In this document: positions 52,607 through 61,713 of the stretch, one piece after another | How positions within the stretch are numbered: position 1 is the stretch's first letter | Layout of the letters: every line of letters starts with the position of its first letter | Notes under the pieces: model-generated | The model's input: the letters and a program-made list of their open reading frames with translations, nothing else | What the model was told of the DNA's origin: nothing | The model's database searches: none | NCBI RefSeq assembly: GCF_004912145.1 | Contig: NZ_STGT01000003.1 | Span: 868,001 to 932,000 of the forward strand | DNA: 64,000 bases | From: Peteryoungia rhizophila | GTDB lineage: Bacteria > Pseudomonadota > Alphaproteobacteria > Rhizobiales > Rhizobiaceae | Direction: 5' to 3' | Program-made: the position numbers and the translations under genes

Positions 52607-53029
52607 TCAGACAACCGTGACCGGAACTTCGGTCGAGGTGCGCATCGCGTGGCTGTAGGGGCAGACGATATGGGCTGCGGCAACCAGCTTCTCGGCCAGC
52701 TCACGCTCCATGCCGGGGATCTCGACCGAAAGCTTCACTTCGATGCCGAAGCCAGTGCCGTCCTCGCGCGGGCCGATGCCGACTTCGGCGTGGACCTTGG
52801 CGTTTTCCGGGATCTTCACCTTTTCCTTGCCGGCGACGGCCTTCAGCGCGCCGAGGAAGCAGGCGGAATAGCCGACAGCAAAGAGCTGCTCGGGATTGGT
52901 GCCGGTCGCGCCATCGCCGCCGAGTTCCTTCGGCGTGGTCAGCGTGACATCGAGAACGCCATTGTCGGAGGCGCCATGACCGGAGCGGCCGCCGGTGGCA
53001 TGTCCATGTGCGGTGTAAAGAATAGCCAT
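52607..53029 (-). CDS. ohr: Organic hydroperoxide resistance protein
   Basis: A 140-residue OsmC/Ohr-family peroxidase. The two redox cysteines appear as GYSACFLGAL and IVCPYSHAMR; the N-terminus AILYTAHGHATGGRSGH is typical. Ohr reduces fatty-acid and other organic hydroperoxides with lipoylated partners. AAGGAG precedes the ATG. It is divergent from ohrR. Confidence 0.97.
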   Translation of the reverse strand: MAILYTAHGHATGGRSGHGASDNGVLDVTLTTPKELGGDGATGTNPEQLFAVGYSACFLGALKAVAGKEKVKIPENAKVHAEVGIGPREDGTGFGIEVKLSVEIPGMERELAEKLVAAAHIVCPYSHAMRTSTEVPVTVV

Positions 53030-53074
53030 AGGGTGTTCTCCTTGTTTTGCGGTTGGTGAGTCTCTACATAGTAC

Positions 53075-53097
53075 ACAATTGATTTGCGCGCAATTGT
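53075..53097. promoter_or_regulatory. OhrR operator candidate
   Basis: ACAATTG at 53075-53081 and CAATTGT at 53091-53097, perfect 7-base arms with 9 bases between, in the 144-base ohr-ohrR gap. AATT-centred inverted repeats are the known OhrR box type. Confidence 0.7.
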
Positions 53098-53173
53098 TTT
53101 TTGCGCATTGAAATGTGCGCCAGTTTTGGCCACTGTGGAAACAATAGATGCCGAAAGGGGTTCATCAAGGGCC

Positions 53174-53629
53174 ATGACCGACGAAACACTCGAAAAGGAA
53201 CTGAGGCTGGACAAGCAGCTGTGCTTTGCCCTCTACGGCGCGGCACACGCTTTCACGCGCGCCTACAAGCCTCTGCTCTCGCCGCTCGGCCTCACCTATC
53301 CGCAATATGTGGTGATGATGGCGCTGTGGGAGGAGGACGACCTTTCGGTGAAGGCGCTGGGAGAGAAGGTCGGGCTCGATTCCGGCACGCTGTCGCCGCT
53401 CCTCAAGCGGCTCGAACAGATCCAGTATGTCGCTCGTCGGCGGGATGCTGCCGACGAACGCGTGGTTTTCATCACGCTGACAGAGGAAGGCCGGGCCTTG
53501 AAAGTGCGGGCGCTAGAGGTTTTTTCGACGATCGGCAGCCAGCTCGGTTGCGATGTCGCCGAGATCGAAAGCCTGCGCGACAGCCTGAAGCGGCTGAAGG
53601 GCCATCTCGAGATTATTCCGGAAGAATGA
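53174..53629 (+). CDS. ohrR: Organic peroxide sensor-repressor OhrR
   Basis: A 151-residue MarR-family regulator. The peroxide-sensing cysteine lies in LRLDKQLCFALYGAAH near the N-terminus, and the winged helix in VKALGEKVGLDSGTLSPLLK then RRRDAADERVVFIT. Oxidation of that cysteine releases DNA and derepresses ohr. The ATG at 53174 was chosen as the start of homology; an earlier in-frame ATG (53084) would place coding on the operator. Confidence 0.95.
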   Translation: MTDETLEKELRLDKQLCFALYGAAHAFTRAYKPLLSPLGLTYPQYVVMMALWEEDDLSVKALGEKVGLDSGTLSPLLKRLEQIQYVARRRDAADERVVFITLTEEGRALKVRALEVFSTIGSQLGCDVAEIESLRDSLKRLKGHLEIIPEE

Positions 53630-53670
53630 GCGTGGCCCCAAGCTCGGGCCCCTCCATCACCGATGGCGCT

Positions 53671-53703
53671 TTGCGTTCACGCAAGGGTCTGCCCTGAACG
53701 CAA
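53671..53703. promoter_or_regulatory. Inverted repeat upstream of the beta-lactamase gene
   Basis: TTGCGTTCA at 53671-53679 and TGAACGCAA at 53695-53703 are perfect 9-base arms separated by 15 bases, 77-109 bases before the beta-lactamase ATG. Nested in the left arm is TTGCG-TTCA-CGCAA. It could be an operator, or a terminator for ohrR without a U-run. Confidence 0.45.
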
Positions 53704-53779
53704 GACGGGATAGGAACGCCCGCGCCTCGCTCTCGCCTTGTTCGCCTTCGATTTGAGGAGGCTGACCAGGGAGACCCGC

Positions 53780-54679
53780 ATGACATCCACCCCGCCCCCC
53801 ATCGCTTCGTTCCGCTTCGCCGCCAGACTGTCGGCTTTCCTCATTCCAGCCTTTCTCTTCAATACAGGCCTCGCGCCCGAGCATGCGAACGCGGCCGACC
53901 CTGTGACGGCGGCGGCGCAAGCGGTGGAGACGCGGCTCGGCATGCGCGTGGGCTTTGCGGTCATCGACACCGGCGGCGGCAAGACGCTGACCTACCGCGC
54001 AGACGAACGCTTCGCCATGGCCAGCACCTTCAAGGCGCTTGCCTGCGCATCGGCCCTCTCTGGAGGCCAGGCCGTCCTCGACAAGGAGACGCGCATCACC
54101 ACGGCGGATCTGCGGCCGCATTCGCCGGTGACCGAAAAACGCGTGGGAACACGTCTTCCGACGCGGGAGCTCTGCGAAATCACCCTGCGCACCAGCGACA
54201 ACGCCGCGGCCAATGCCGTGCTCGCCGCGATCGGCGGGCCGCCTGCCCTCACGACGTTTCTCAAAGGCATTGGCGACGGCACGACCCGGCTCGACCGGTA
54301 CGAGCCCGAACTCAACCAGGCGACACCCGGCGATCCGCGCGATACCACGACCCCGAAGGCCATGGCGGAAACCCTGCGCCACCTGTTGCTCGATGGCGCG
54401 CTGGAGCCCGGAGCGCGCGAACAGCTGGAAGCCTGGATGGCGGCGAATGCCGTGGCCGGCGGATTGTTGCGGGCGGAGCTGCCGGCGGGCTGGACGATCG
54501 CCGATCGTAGCGGTGCGGGCGGCCACGGGACACGTGGCGTGATCGCGCTCCTGCGACCGCCTGAAGGTCCGCCGCTCGTCGTTGCGATCTACATGGACGG
54601 GCGCAAGCACCCGCTGAAGGTGCGGGACGCCGCGATTGCCGAGATCGGCAAGGCGATTTTTGCGGAATATGGGCGATGA
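53780..54679 (+). CDS. bla: Class A beta-lactamase
   Basis: A 299-residue secreted serine hydrolase with a signal peptide (about 1-38, cut near ANAA). All class A motifs are present: ASTFK (Ser82, Lys85; Ambler 70 and 73), SDN (139-141), EPELN with Glu175 and Asn179 (166 and 170), and RSG (243-245), where arginine replaces the usual KTG lysine, as in carbenicillinases. Cys89 and Cys132 match the TEM disulfide. It should cleave penicillins in the periplasm. No ampR-type regulator is adjacent. A small secreted-protein gene overlaps its stop. Confidence 0.94.
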   Translation: MTSTPPPIASFRFAARLSAFLIPAFLFNTGLAPEHANAADPVTAAAQAVETRLGMRVGFAVIDTGGGKTLTYRADERFAMASTFKALACASALSGGQAVLDKETRITTADLRPHSPVTEKRVGTRLPTRELCEITLRTSDNAAANAVLAAIGGPPALTTFLKGIGDGTTRLDRYEPELNQATPGDPRDTTTPKAMAETLRHLLLDGALEPGAREQLEAWMAANAVAGGLLRAELPAGWTIADRSGAGGHGTRGVIALLRPPEGPPLVVAIYMDGRKHPLKVRDAAIAEIGKAIFAEYGR

Positions 54680-55068
54680 CAGCCCAGACGAGAATGGGTG
54701 GGGCGATCATTCGGCTTGGTCTCGCTCTGGCCCTGCCGACAGCGGTCGTCGCCGCGATTGCAGTTCCCGATACGCTCGCACTGGCGCAGGAGGCCGGCAC
54801 GACGGCGGCAGAGCGGTCGGATTGGCAGCGGAAGAAGTGCGACGTCTACGCCCAGGCGCTCACCGAGATCCTCTATCACGTCGGACGCGAAGGCGTATCC
54901 GACCGGTTTCTCGCTCAGAACCAGGCCTTTATCGACAGCGGTTGCCTCGCCGACGTCGATGCCTGTCCGGAGACGGATGATGACGTCGAAGTCGCCAACG
55001 GGCTGACCATCGCCACCATGAATGCCGGAGCCGCGAGCTCGTTCAGCCCGTTTCGCTGTCGGGGGTGA
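54676..55068 (+). CDS. Small secreted four-cysteine protein overlapping bla
   Basis: A 130-residue protein with a signal peptide (IIRLGLALALPTAVVAAIAV) and four cysteines in the mature part (Cys55, 90, 97, 128), so two disulfides are possible. Sequence such as KKCDVYAQALTEILYHVGRE and FIDSGCLADVDACPET is compact and helical. No family is recognised. The ATG overlaps the bla stop in ATGA, so its translation is coupled to the lactamase. Confidence 0.75.
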   Translation: MTAQTRMGGAIIRLGLALALPTAVVAAIAVPDTLALAQEAGTTAAERSDWQRKKCDVYAQALTEILYHVGREGVSDRFLAQNQAFIDSGCLADVDACPETDDDVEVANGLTIATMNAGAASSFSPFRCRG

Positions 55069-55192
55069 TGCAGGAGGCAGGATCGAGACCTGCGACGAAG
55101 GAACCGATCACCCGCCCGAGGGGTTGTCCTCCGGTCACCTGCGACCGCTCCACCTTCGGTGGACGTCGCACAGACCAGCAAGGAGAAATTTC

Positions 55193-55597
55193 ATGCAATT
55201 GCCCCAGAACACCGTGATTGCCGTTGCCGACGGCGAGAAGCTGAGCCTCTTCCAGAACGAGGGCAACGCGCTGAACGTCAAGCTGAAGGCGATGCCGGCG
55301 GAAGAGATCGACAGCTCGAAGATCGCCTCCGGCGCCCGCCATTCCAGCAGCGCCGCCAATCCTGACGACAGCCAGCAGGAAGAAGACGGTTTCGGCAGCG
55401 GCATCACCGACATGCTGAACAAACAGGTACTGGATGGCAAGATCAAGAACCTGGTGATCATCGCTGCCCCGCGGACGCTGGGCGAGATGCGCAAGGGCTA
55501 TCACAAGCAGCTCTCGGCCGTTCTGATCGGCGAACTGGACAAGGACCTGACCGGACACTCGGTGGAGGCGATCGAGAAGGCACTCGAGGCGGCTTAA
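55193..55597 (+). CDS. Host-attachment-family protein
   Basis: A 134-residue soluble protein matching the family named for host-cell attachment: NTVIAVADGEKLSLFQNEGN, the low-complexity middle SGARHSSSAANPDDSQQEED and the core VIIAAPRTLGEMRKGYHKQL then SVEAIEKAL. The name comes from plant-attachment mutants; the molecular role is not established. AGGAG precedes the ATG. A hairpin follows at 55629. Confidence 0.88.
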   Translation: MQLPQNTVIAVADGEKLSLFQNEGNALNVKLKAMPAEEIDSSKIASGARHSSSAANPDDSQQEEDGFGSGITDMLNKQVLDGKIKNLVIIAAPRTLGEMRKGYHKQLSAVLIGELDKDLTGHSVEAIEKALEAA

Positions 55598-55628
55598 TGC
55601 CGCCTGCGCAGAACAAATGCCAACATGA

Positions 55629-55660
55629 AGAAGGCCCCGTCGTCACCGGCGGGACCTTCT
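55629..55660 (+). terminator. Hairpin after the attachment-family gene
   Basis: Arms AGAAGG and CCTTCT with inner CCCG/CGGG pairs, 32 bases after the stop. The U-run is interrupted (TCTGTCTTG), so it is a weak terminator that could also serve the converging transpeptidase gene. Confidence 0.55.
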
Positions 55661-55696
55661 GTCTGTCTTGAAATTGCTGAACGGCGTCGCCGGCCG

Positions 55697-56404
55697 TTAC
55701 TGACGGACGACGATCTTCGCCTTGTTCGGCACACGCTCGTAAAGGTCGATGATGTCCTGGTTCATCAGGCGCACGCAGCCCGACGAGACGGCCTTGCCGA
55801 TGGAATTCCATTCCGGCGAGCCGTGCAGGCGGTAGAGCGTGTCCTCACCATTCTTGAAGATGTAGAGCGCGCGGGCGCCGAGCGGATTGTCGATACCACC
55901 CGGCTTGCCGCCGTTGCGGACCGAATAGATCTCCAGTTCCGGCTGGCGGGCGATCATTTCGTCCGGCGGGGTCCATTTCGGCCACTTCTGGCGCCACTGG
56001 ATGACGCCGGCGCCGCCCCAAGCAAAGCCGTCGCGGCCAATGCCGACGCCGTAGCGCATGGCGGTGCCGCCGCGCTCGACGAGATAGAGGAAGCGGTTCG
56101 GGGTATCGACGACGACCGTGCCGGGGGCCTCACCCGTGGGATCGATGACCTGCTGGCGATAGAAACGCTCCGGAATCCGCCAGTAAGGCACGGCCGGAAT
56201 GACGTAGCCGCCATCATAGACTTCGCCATACATGGCATCGAGTTCAGGCGTGCGGCCCTTCGGGGCAGCCGGAACAACCGGGCCATCGAGGCGAACGCCA
56301 GGGGGGAGCGGGCGGGAGGTCGTGCAGCTTGCGAGCAGCGAGGCAGCGCCGAGCCCTGTCAAAGACAGGAGCGAGCGGCGGGACAAGGGAGGCATGGAAG
56401 ACAT
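55697..56404 (-). CDS. L,D-transpeptidase (YkuD domain), lipoprotein
   Basis: A 235-residue envelope enzyme with a lipoprotein-type signal (RSLLSLTGLGAASLLASC) preceded by a twin-arginine-like RR. The catalytic region is LYRLHGSPEWNSIGKAVSSG then CVRLMN, with the nucleophilic cysteine in SSGCVR, where the family commonly has SHGC. L,D-transpeptidases make 3-3 cross-links in peptidoglycan or attach lipoproteins to it. It follows a paralogue in the same direction. The start at 56404 is behind AGGAAA; an alternative is 56395. Confidence 0.92.
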   Translation of the reverse strand: MSSMPPLSRRSLLSLTGLGAASLLASCTTSRPLPPGVRLDGPVVPAAPKGRTPELDAMYGEVYDGGYVIPAVPYWRIPERFYRQQVIDPTGEAPGTVVVDTPNRFLYLVERGGTAMRYGVGIGRDGFAWGGAGVIQWRQKWPKWTPPDEMIARQPELEIYSVRNGGKPGGIDNPLGARALYIFKNGEDTLYRLHGSPEWNSIGKAVSSGCVRLMNQDIIDLYERVPNKAKIVVRQ

Positions 56405-56562
56405 ATGGGTTACAAATTTCCTGTGGCAGCGCTGCGGATCAAGACGCTGGGAGGTGCGCTTTGTTCCGCGATGATGCGATGCAAACAGCAAAGGCTCAGT
56501 TAAAGCAACGGCGACCCCCTCTCACGTTTTGGAGAGAGGGCCATCGTCGCAAATGAGTGTCG

Positions 56563-57390
56563 CTAAATGACAACAATCGGGGTGTTGTCGGGCACGCGAT
56601 CGAAGAGATCGATGACGTCCTGATTGAACATGCGCACGCAGCCCGACGAGGTGGCTTTGCCAACCGACTGCCAGTCGGGCGTGCCGTGGACGCGGTAGAG
56701 CGTATCCTTGCCGTTCTGGTAGATGTAGAGCGCCCGAGCACCGAGCGGATTGTTGAGGCCGGCGACCAGGCCACCGCGCGCGGCGGAAACGGGGCGCAGG
56801 TTGGGATTGTTCTCGACCATGTCGTCCGTCGGCGTCCAGTGCGGCCATTTCGCCTTGCGCTGGATGACACCACGGCCCGACCAAGCAAAACCGTCGCGGC
56901 CGAGACCGACGCCGTAGCGGACGGCCTTGCCGCCCGGCTGGACCAGATAGAGGTAATGCGCCTTGGTATCGACGACGATGGTGCCGGGGGCCTCCACCGT
57001 CTGGTAGCTGACTTCCTGGCGCAGCATGTCCGAGCGGACCCGATCGAGCGGGATCGGCGAAAGCGTGTGGCCGTCGTCGACAACAAGGCCATAGATCGCG
57101 CGGTGCAGCGGATTGGTGACCGGCAGGCCATAGGTCTGGTGGAACTGGGTCTGGTAGAGGCTGCGCTTCTGTGGTGCCGTCTGGTCGGCGGCCGGCGGGG
57201 TACGGGCCGGGTCGTACCAGACGGGGGCGACCTCGTCCTGGAAGACGTCGATGTTCATACGGCTGGTATCGGTCATCAGGATGCAGCCCGAGAGTGAGCC
57301 CACAAGAGCCGTGCCGAGCCCGAGCGACAGAAGCCGCTTCGACAGGAGAGAGGCCGTGGCGGCCGGACCGGACGGGGAAGGCTTGGACAT
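56563..57390 (-). CDS. L,D-transpeptidase (YkuD domain), second copy, lipoprotein
   Basis: A 275-residue paralogue of the downstream gene: lipoprotein signal (LLSLGLGTALVGSLSGC), an N-terminal extension (MTDTSRMNIDVFQDEVAPVW), then shared blocks VEAPGTIVVDT, YGVG(L/I)GRDGFAW, NPLGARALYI and VHGTPDWQSVGKATSSGCVR. The pair is likely a tandem duplication with divergence at the N-terminus. A hairpin with CCCTCTC/GAGAGGG arms lies in the 158-base gap between the copies. The start at 57390 is where the signal peptide begins. Confidence 0.92.
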   Translation of the reverse strand: MSKPSPSGPAATASLLSKRLLSLGLGTALVGSLSGCILMTDTSRMNIDVFQDEVAPVWYDPARTPPAADQTAPQKRSLYQTQFHQTYGLPVTNPLHRAIYGLVVDDGHTLSPIPLDRVRSDMLRQEVSYQTVEAPGTIVVDTKAHYLYLVQPGGKAVRYGVGLGRDGFAWSGRGVIQRKAKWPHWTPTDDMVENNPNLRPVSAARGGLVAGLNNPLGARALYIYQNGKDTLYRVHGTPDWQSVGKATSSGCVRMFNQDVIDLFDRVPDNTPIVVI

Positions 57391-57689
57391 GCTGCACCGA
57401 TTCACTGACATCAATGGCCGCACCCTGTCAGCCGCGGCTGGCGCGAAGCTTATGGCGGGGCGCCGATCCCGGTCATTGAGACCGGTGCGAGTCGAGGGGC
57501 ACGGCTCGGCATGCCGCGCGCCTGTCAGAGCAAACCGACACCCGAGGATTGCGACGAAAGTCGGACGTCACCTGGCAATCGTCAAATCCATACGACTTTT
57601 AGCAGTCCAACAATTAGCGTTTCATAACTTTTTAAGCGGCCAAGCGCAGAGTTGCTCATCATTTCACAACCGATCAGGGACAGACGCGC
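57391..57689. promoter_or_regulatory. Divergent promoter region, L,D-transpeptidase and chemoreceptor
   Basis: No gene is seen in these 299 bases. The right part (57585-57640) is AT-rich and likely contains the chemoreceptor promoter; the transpeptidase promoter must lie in the left half. No strong palindrome was noticed. Confidence 0.35.
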
Positions 57690-59912
57690 GTGCTCCAAAA
57701 CATGAAAATCGGCAGTAAGATCTATCTGGGATTTGGGTCAGTTCTCGTCGTGCTCGGCGTAGTCGCCGGGGCCGGCGTCTATTCGAACCTCACCAACGAA
57801 GCATCGTTCAGCCAGTACCGGGAAAGCGCCAAGCAGACGAACGAGGCCGGCCGCATCCAGGCGAACATGCTGGAAGCACGTCTCGCCTTCCGCAAGTTTC
57901 GCGCCGAGCCAACGGAAGACCTGAAACAGGATGTCACGGCCCGTCTCGCGACGACCCAAGCTTCGGTCGACACGATGCTCGGTTACGATATGTCGCCCGC
58001 GGTGAAAACGACCGTCACCGGTTTCCATGGCTTGATCGGCACCTATGGCGACGGCTTCGAAAAAGTGGTGACGCTGCAAAACCAGCGCGAAGACATCGTC
58101 GACGGCACGCTCGACACGCTCGGTCCGAAAATGGCCGAGGAACTGGACGCGATCAGCCAGACTGTAGAGGTCGCCCAGAATTCCGAGATGTCTGCGCTGG
58201 TCGAACGGCTCAAGTTTGAAGTCAGCAGCCTGCGGCTCGGAACCAGCAAATACCTGCTGCAAAACGGTGAAACCGCTTTCGAAAACGCGATGCATTTCGC
58301 CGACAAGGCGCGCGAGGAAGTGGCAACAATCAAGGCCTCCGCTAGCGATCCTGCACTGCTCGCCACGCTGGAGACGCTGACAACAGACCTAGAAACGTAT
58401 GAAGCGGCGATCCAGTCGGTGCATGACGTGATCACGAGCCGCAACCAGGTGATGAACGAAACGATGAATGTTGCGGGGGATACGCTCTCCACATCGGTGG
58501 AAGAGCTCAAGCTCGAGCTGAAGAAGGAACAGGATACACTCGGCCCGAGGATCCAGCAGACGATGCAGACCGCGGTTCTGGTCGGCAGCACGCTTGCCGC
58601 CATCGGCCTGGTCATGGCCGGCATCATCGCCTTCTTCATCGCCCGCAGCATCACCTTGCCGATCCGCCAGATCACCGGCGCGATGGGCGCGCTTGCAGAC
58701 AACAAGCTCGACACGCAGATCCCCGGCCTTGCCCAGAAGAGCGAGATCGGCCTCATGGCGCGCGCCGTGGATGTCTTCAAGCAGAATGCCATCAAGATCC
58801 GCGATCTCGCGGCCCAAGAAGCGGCCCTGCAGGAGAAGAATGCCGACCTGCAGTCGAACATCGCGACCGTCGTCGATGCTGCGGTCGCCGGCGACTTTAC
58901 CCGCCGCATCACCAAGCGCTACGACAATCCGGACCTCGACCGCTTCGCGGCGAACGTCAACACGCTGGTGGAATCCGTCGATTCCGGCATTGCCGAGACC
59001 GGCCGGGTCATCTCGTCGCTCGCCCAGGGCGATCTCACCGAAAGTATGGAGGGGCGTTATCAGGGCGTGTTTGCCGATCTCCAGGGCAATGTGAACGAAA
59101 CCATGAAGAGCCTGCGGACGCTGATGCAGGAAGTCCGCCAGTCGGCTGATGCGATCAACGGTGGCGCCGACGAAATCCGCCAGGCCTCGAACGACCTGTC
59201 GCGGCGCACGGAAACCCAGGCCGCCTCGCTCGAAGAGACCTCCTCTGCACTCGAGGAAATAACGGTCGCGGTGAAGACGTCGACCGAGCGGGCGCAGGAG
59301 TCCAGCAAGATGGTGACGGAAGCGCGTCAGTTCGCGGAAGCCTCTTCCGGTGTCGTGGGCCAGGCAACGTCCGCCATGAGCCGGATCGAGCAGGCCTCGA
59401 AGGAGATCACCCAGATCATCAACGTGATCGATGAAATCGCCTTCCAGACGAACCTTCTGGCCCTGAATGCCGGCGTTGAAGCCGCGAGAGCCGGCGAAGC
59501 GGGCAAGGGTTTTGCCGTCGTCGCCCAGGAAGTTCGCGAACTGGCCCAGCGTTCGGCAACGGCTGCCAAGGACATCAAGGCGCTGATCACCAAGTCGTCG
59601 CAGGAAGTGCAGACCGGTGTACAGCTCGTGAGCTCAACCGGCCAGGCGTTGAGCGACATCCAGGGCAAGGTCGTGGGGATTTCCAGCCAGGTCACCTCAA
59701 TCGCGACAGCCGCTCAGGAGCAGTCGACCGGCCTCACCGAGGTCAACATGGCCGTCAACCAGATGGACCAGATGACCCAGCAGAATGCCGCGATGGTGGA
59801 AGAAGCCGCTGCCAGTACCGCCAAGCTTGCCGAAGAAACGGCGCATCTGCGCTCGCTCGTTGCGCGCTTCAAGGTGCAGAGGGACGGCAACGCCCAGCGC
59901 TACGCCGCCTGA
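57690..59912 (+). CDS. Membrane methyl-accepting chemotaxis protein
   Basis: A 740-residue receptor. Segment one is [20 protein letters not shown] (about 10-30), a periplasmic four-helix-type sensor follows to about 285, segment two is [20 protein letters not shown], then two HAMP-like stretches and a signalling domain with the tip [20 protein letters not shown]. The end QRYAA lacks an obvious CheR-binding pentapeptide of the NWETF type. A GTG at 57690 with AGGGA nine bases upstream is used; ATG at 57702 is possible. The tip is identical to that of the soluble receptor at 35318-37006. Confidence 0.93.
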   Translation: MLQNMKIGSKIYLGFGSVLVVLGVVAGAGVYSNLTNEASFSQYRESAKQTNEAGRIQANMLEARLAFRKFRAEPTEDLKQDVTARLATTQASVDTMLGYDMSPAVKTTVTGFHGLIGTYGDGFEKVVTLQNQREDIVDGTLDTLGPKMAEELDAISQTVEVAQNSEMSALVERLKFEVSSLRLGTSKYLLQNGETAFENAMHFADKAREEVATIKASASDPALLATLETLTTDLETYEAAIQSVHDVITSRNQVMNETMNVAGDTLSTSVEELKLELKKEQDTLGPRIQQTMQTAVLVGSTLAAIGLVMAGIIAFFIARSITLPIRQITGAMGALADNKLDTQIPGLAQKSEIGLMARAVDVFKQNAIKIRDLAAQEAALQEKNADLQSNIATVVDAAVAGDFTRRITKRYDNPDLDRFAANVNTLVESVDSGIAETGRVISSLAQGDLTESMEGRYQGVFADLQGNVNETMKSLRTLMQEVRQSADAINGGADEIRQASNDLSRRTETQAASLEETSSALEEITVAVKTSTERAQESSKMVTEARQFAEASSGVVGQATSAMSRIEQASKEITQIINVIDEIAFQTNLLALNAGVEAARAGEAGKGFAVVAQEVRELAQRSATAAKDIKALITKSSQEVQTGVQLVSSTGQALSDIQGKVVGISSQVTSIATAAQEQSTGLTEVNMAVNQMDQMTQQNAAMVEEAAASTAKLAEETAHLRSLVARFKVQRDGNAQRYAA

Positions 59913-59938
59913 CATCCGCGTTGCCTGTAAAAGATCAG

Positions 59939-59966
59939 CCCCCGGTCGCCCTGCGGCCGGGGGTTT
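59939..59966 (+). terminator. Intrinsic terminator of the chemoreceptor
   Basis: Stem CCCCCGG / CCGGGGG (59939-59945 and 59957-59963) with TTT after it, 27 bases past the stop. Confidence 0.75.
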
Positions 59967-59981
59967 CTCCTTGGGCAGCTC

Positions 59982-61592
59982 CTATTCGCCGACGGGTGCG
60001 CCTGCCGGCTTGTCTTCACCATGGCGGGGCAGGCGGATGTTGGGCAGCAGCAGCGCCGCGATCAGACCGATCACCATCATGCCGGACGCTGTGAGGAAGA
60101 GCGGCACGAAGGCGTCGGAATAGGCGTTGGCGACCAGCGCCCGGGCAGCCTCCGGCAGGGCGGCCAGACCCTCGGGGGTGAGGTTGCGGAAATCGACGCC
60201 GCCGGGCAGTGCGATCCGGACATGGGTGAGGCCGGAGCTGACGATGGCGCCATAGATCGAGATGGCGATCGCGGCGCCGCCCATGCGCGTCAGCGTCACA
60301 GTGCCGGTGGCGGCGCCCACATCGGCGCGGGAGGCGGCGTTCTGGACGCCGATGACGGGCACCTGTTGGCCGATGCCGACGCCGAAGCCCTGCAGCAGCA
60401 TGACCAGCGCGATGAAGATCAAGGGCGTCCCGGCATGCATGAAGGAGAAGATGCCGAGACTGACGACACCCAGCGCTGCCGAGGCAATCGAGAAGGGCTT
60501 GTAGCGGCCGCTTTTCGCGATCAAGCGACCGGCGGCGATGGAGCCGATGGCGATGCCGCCTGTTGTCGCGACGAAGAGCAGGCCGGCCATGGAGGGCGAT
60601 AGGCCGGTCGTCGTCTGCAGGAAGAGCGCGATATAGTTGACCGAGCCAATGCCGATCGCGCCCGAAACAATCGAGATGACCAGCAAGAGGTTGATGGTGG
60701 GTTTGGAGAAGAGCGAGAGCGGCACGACAGGTTCCGGTGCCCGGCGTTCGACGAGGACCCAGCCCGTGGCGCAGAGCGCACCGAAGGCGACGACCCCAAG
60801 GCTTTCCCAGGCGATCAGCGAGCCGAAGATCTGGCCGCTATCGGCCCAGAAGACGATGGAGGCGACGGCACCGGCGAGCAGGATCGCGCCGGCATAGTCG
60901 ATCTTCGGCTTCCTGTTCGGCTTGCGGTAGGGCAGCAGGAAGGCGAGACCGGCGAGGACGGCGATGCCGATCGGCAGGTTGACGAGAAAGATCGAGCGCC
61001 AGCCGAAGAGATCCGACAGCGTGCCGCCGAGCACGGGGCCGAGCGCGCCCGAGGCCATCAGCACGAGGCTGGAATAGCTCTGGTAGCGGGCGCGTTCGCG
61101 CGGCTCGAAAAGATCGGCATTGATCGAGAAGATCGAGACCATGATGCCGCCGCCACCGAGCGCCTGCAGCACGCGGGCGGCAATCAGCGTGTCCATGGAG
61201 ACAGCGAGACCGCAAACGAGCGAGCCGATGGTGAAGATCGCGATCGCCGCCATGATCACGTATTTGCGGCCGAAGAGGTCTCCGAGCTTGCCATAGAGCG
61301 GCATGACGGCGCTGGTCGTCAGCAGATAGGCAGAGCCGACCCAGCCGAAGCGTTCCAGTTCGCCGAACTCGCCGACGATGGTCGGCAGTGCCGTCGAGAC
61401 GATCTGGTTGTCGAGGGTTGCCATGAACATGGCCGACATCAACAGGAGATAGACGAAGAGGCGGAGCCTCGGATCGGTGACCAGCGGCGTGTTGTCTGGG
61501 CTGGCAACCTCCCTGCCCGCGGCTGCAGGTGTGGGGTGCGGTTCGAAACGGGGTTCCGGGCCGGAGGGGGCGGCCGTGCTGTGCTTGGTCAT
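59982..61592 (-). CDS. MFS multidrug exporter of the DHA2 (EmrB/QacA) family
   Basis: A 536-residue membrane protein with fourteen predicted segments. Marks of the family are ATLDNQIVSTALPTIVGEFG in segment 1, LYGKLGDLFGRKYVIM in the loop and LVLMASGALGPVLGGTLSDL in segment 5. Such exporters expel drugs and detergents with proton exchange. The start at 61592 follows GGAG. It is divergent from a MarR gene. Confidence 0.94.
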   Translation of the reverse strand: MTKHSTAAPSGPEPRFEPHPTPAAAGREVASPDNTPLVTDPRLRLFVYLLLMSAMFMATLDNQIVSTALPTIVGEFGELERFGWVGSAYLLTTSAVMPLYGKLGDLFGRKYVIMAAIAIFTIGSLVCGLAVSMDTLIAARVLQALGGGGIMVSIFSINADLFEPRERARYQSYSSLVLMASGALGPVLGGTLSDLFGWRSIFLVNLPIGIAVLAGLAFLLPYRKPNRKPKIDYAGAILLAGAVASIVFWADSGQIFGSLIAWESLGVVAFGALCATGWVLVERRAPEPVVPLSLFSKPTINLLLVISIVSGAIGIGSVNYIALFLQTTTGLSPSMAGLLFVATTGGIAIGSIAAGRLIAKSGRYKPFSIASAALGVVSLGIFSFMHAGTPLIFIALVMLLQGFGVGIGQQVPVIGVQNAASRADVGAATGTVTLTRMGGAAIAISIYGAIVSSGLTHVRIALPGGVDFRNLTPEGLAALPEAARALVANAYSDAFVPLFLTASGMMVIGLIAALLLPNIRLPRHGEDKPAGAPVGE

Positions 61593-61637
61593 GGATCGGG
61601 GGCTCCTGTCTGACCGCAAAATGTGCCTCTCGCATTT

Positions 61638-61656
61638 ATATGTCAATAGCACATAT
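61638..61656. promoter_or_regulatory. MarR operator candidate for the DHA2 exporter
   Basis: ATATGT at 61638-61643 and ACATAT at 61651-61656, a perfect 6-base inverted repeat with a 7-base spacer, 46 bases before the exporter start in the 121-base divergent gap. Symmetry and spacing suit a MarR dimer. Confidence 0.6.
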
Positions 61657-61713
61657 TTGCTGATGGCATCTATTTCGCTTTTCGCGGTCGGACGGCTCTG
61701 CTATTGTTTTGTC

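Noticed and set aside
56511..56550. Terminator between the two L,D-transpeptidases
   Set aside because: A hairpin is present but there is no U-run on the minus strand, so it was mentioned only within the gene entry.
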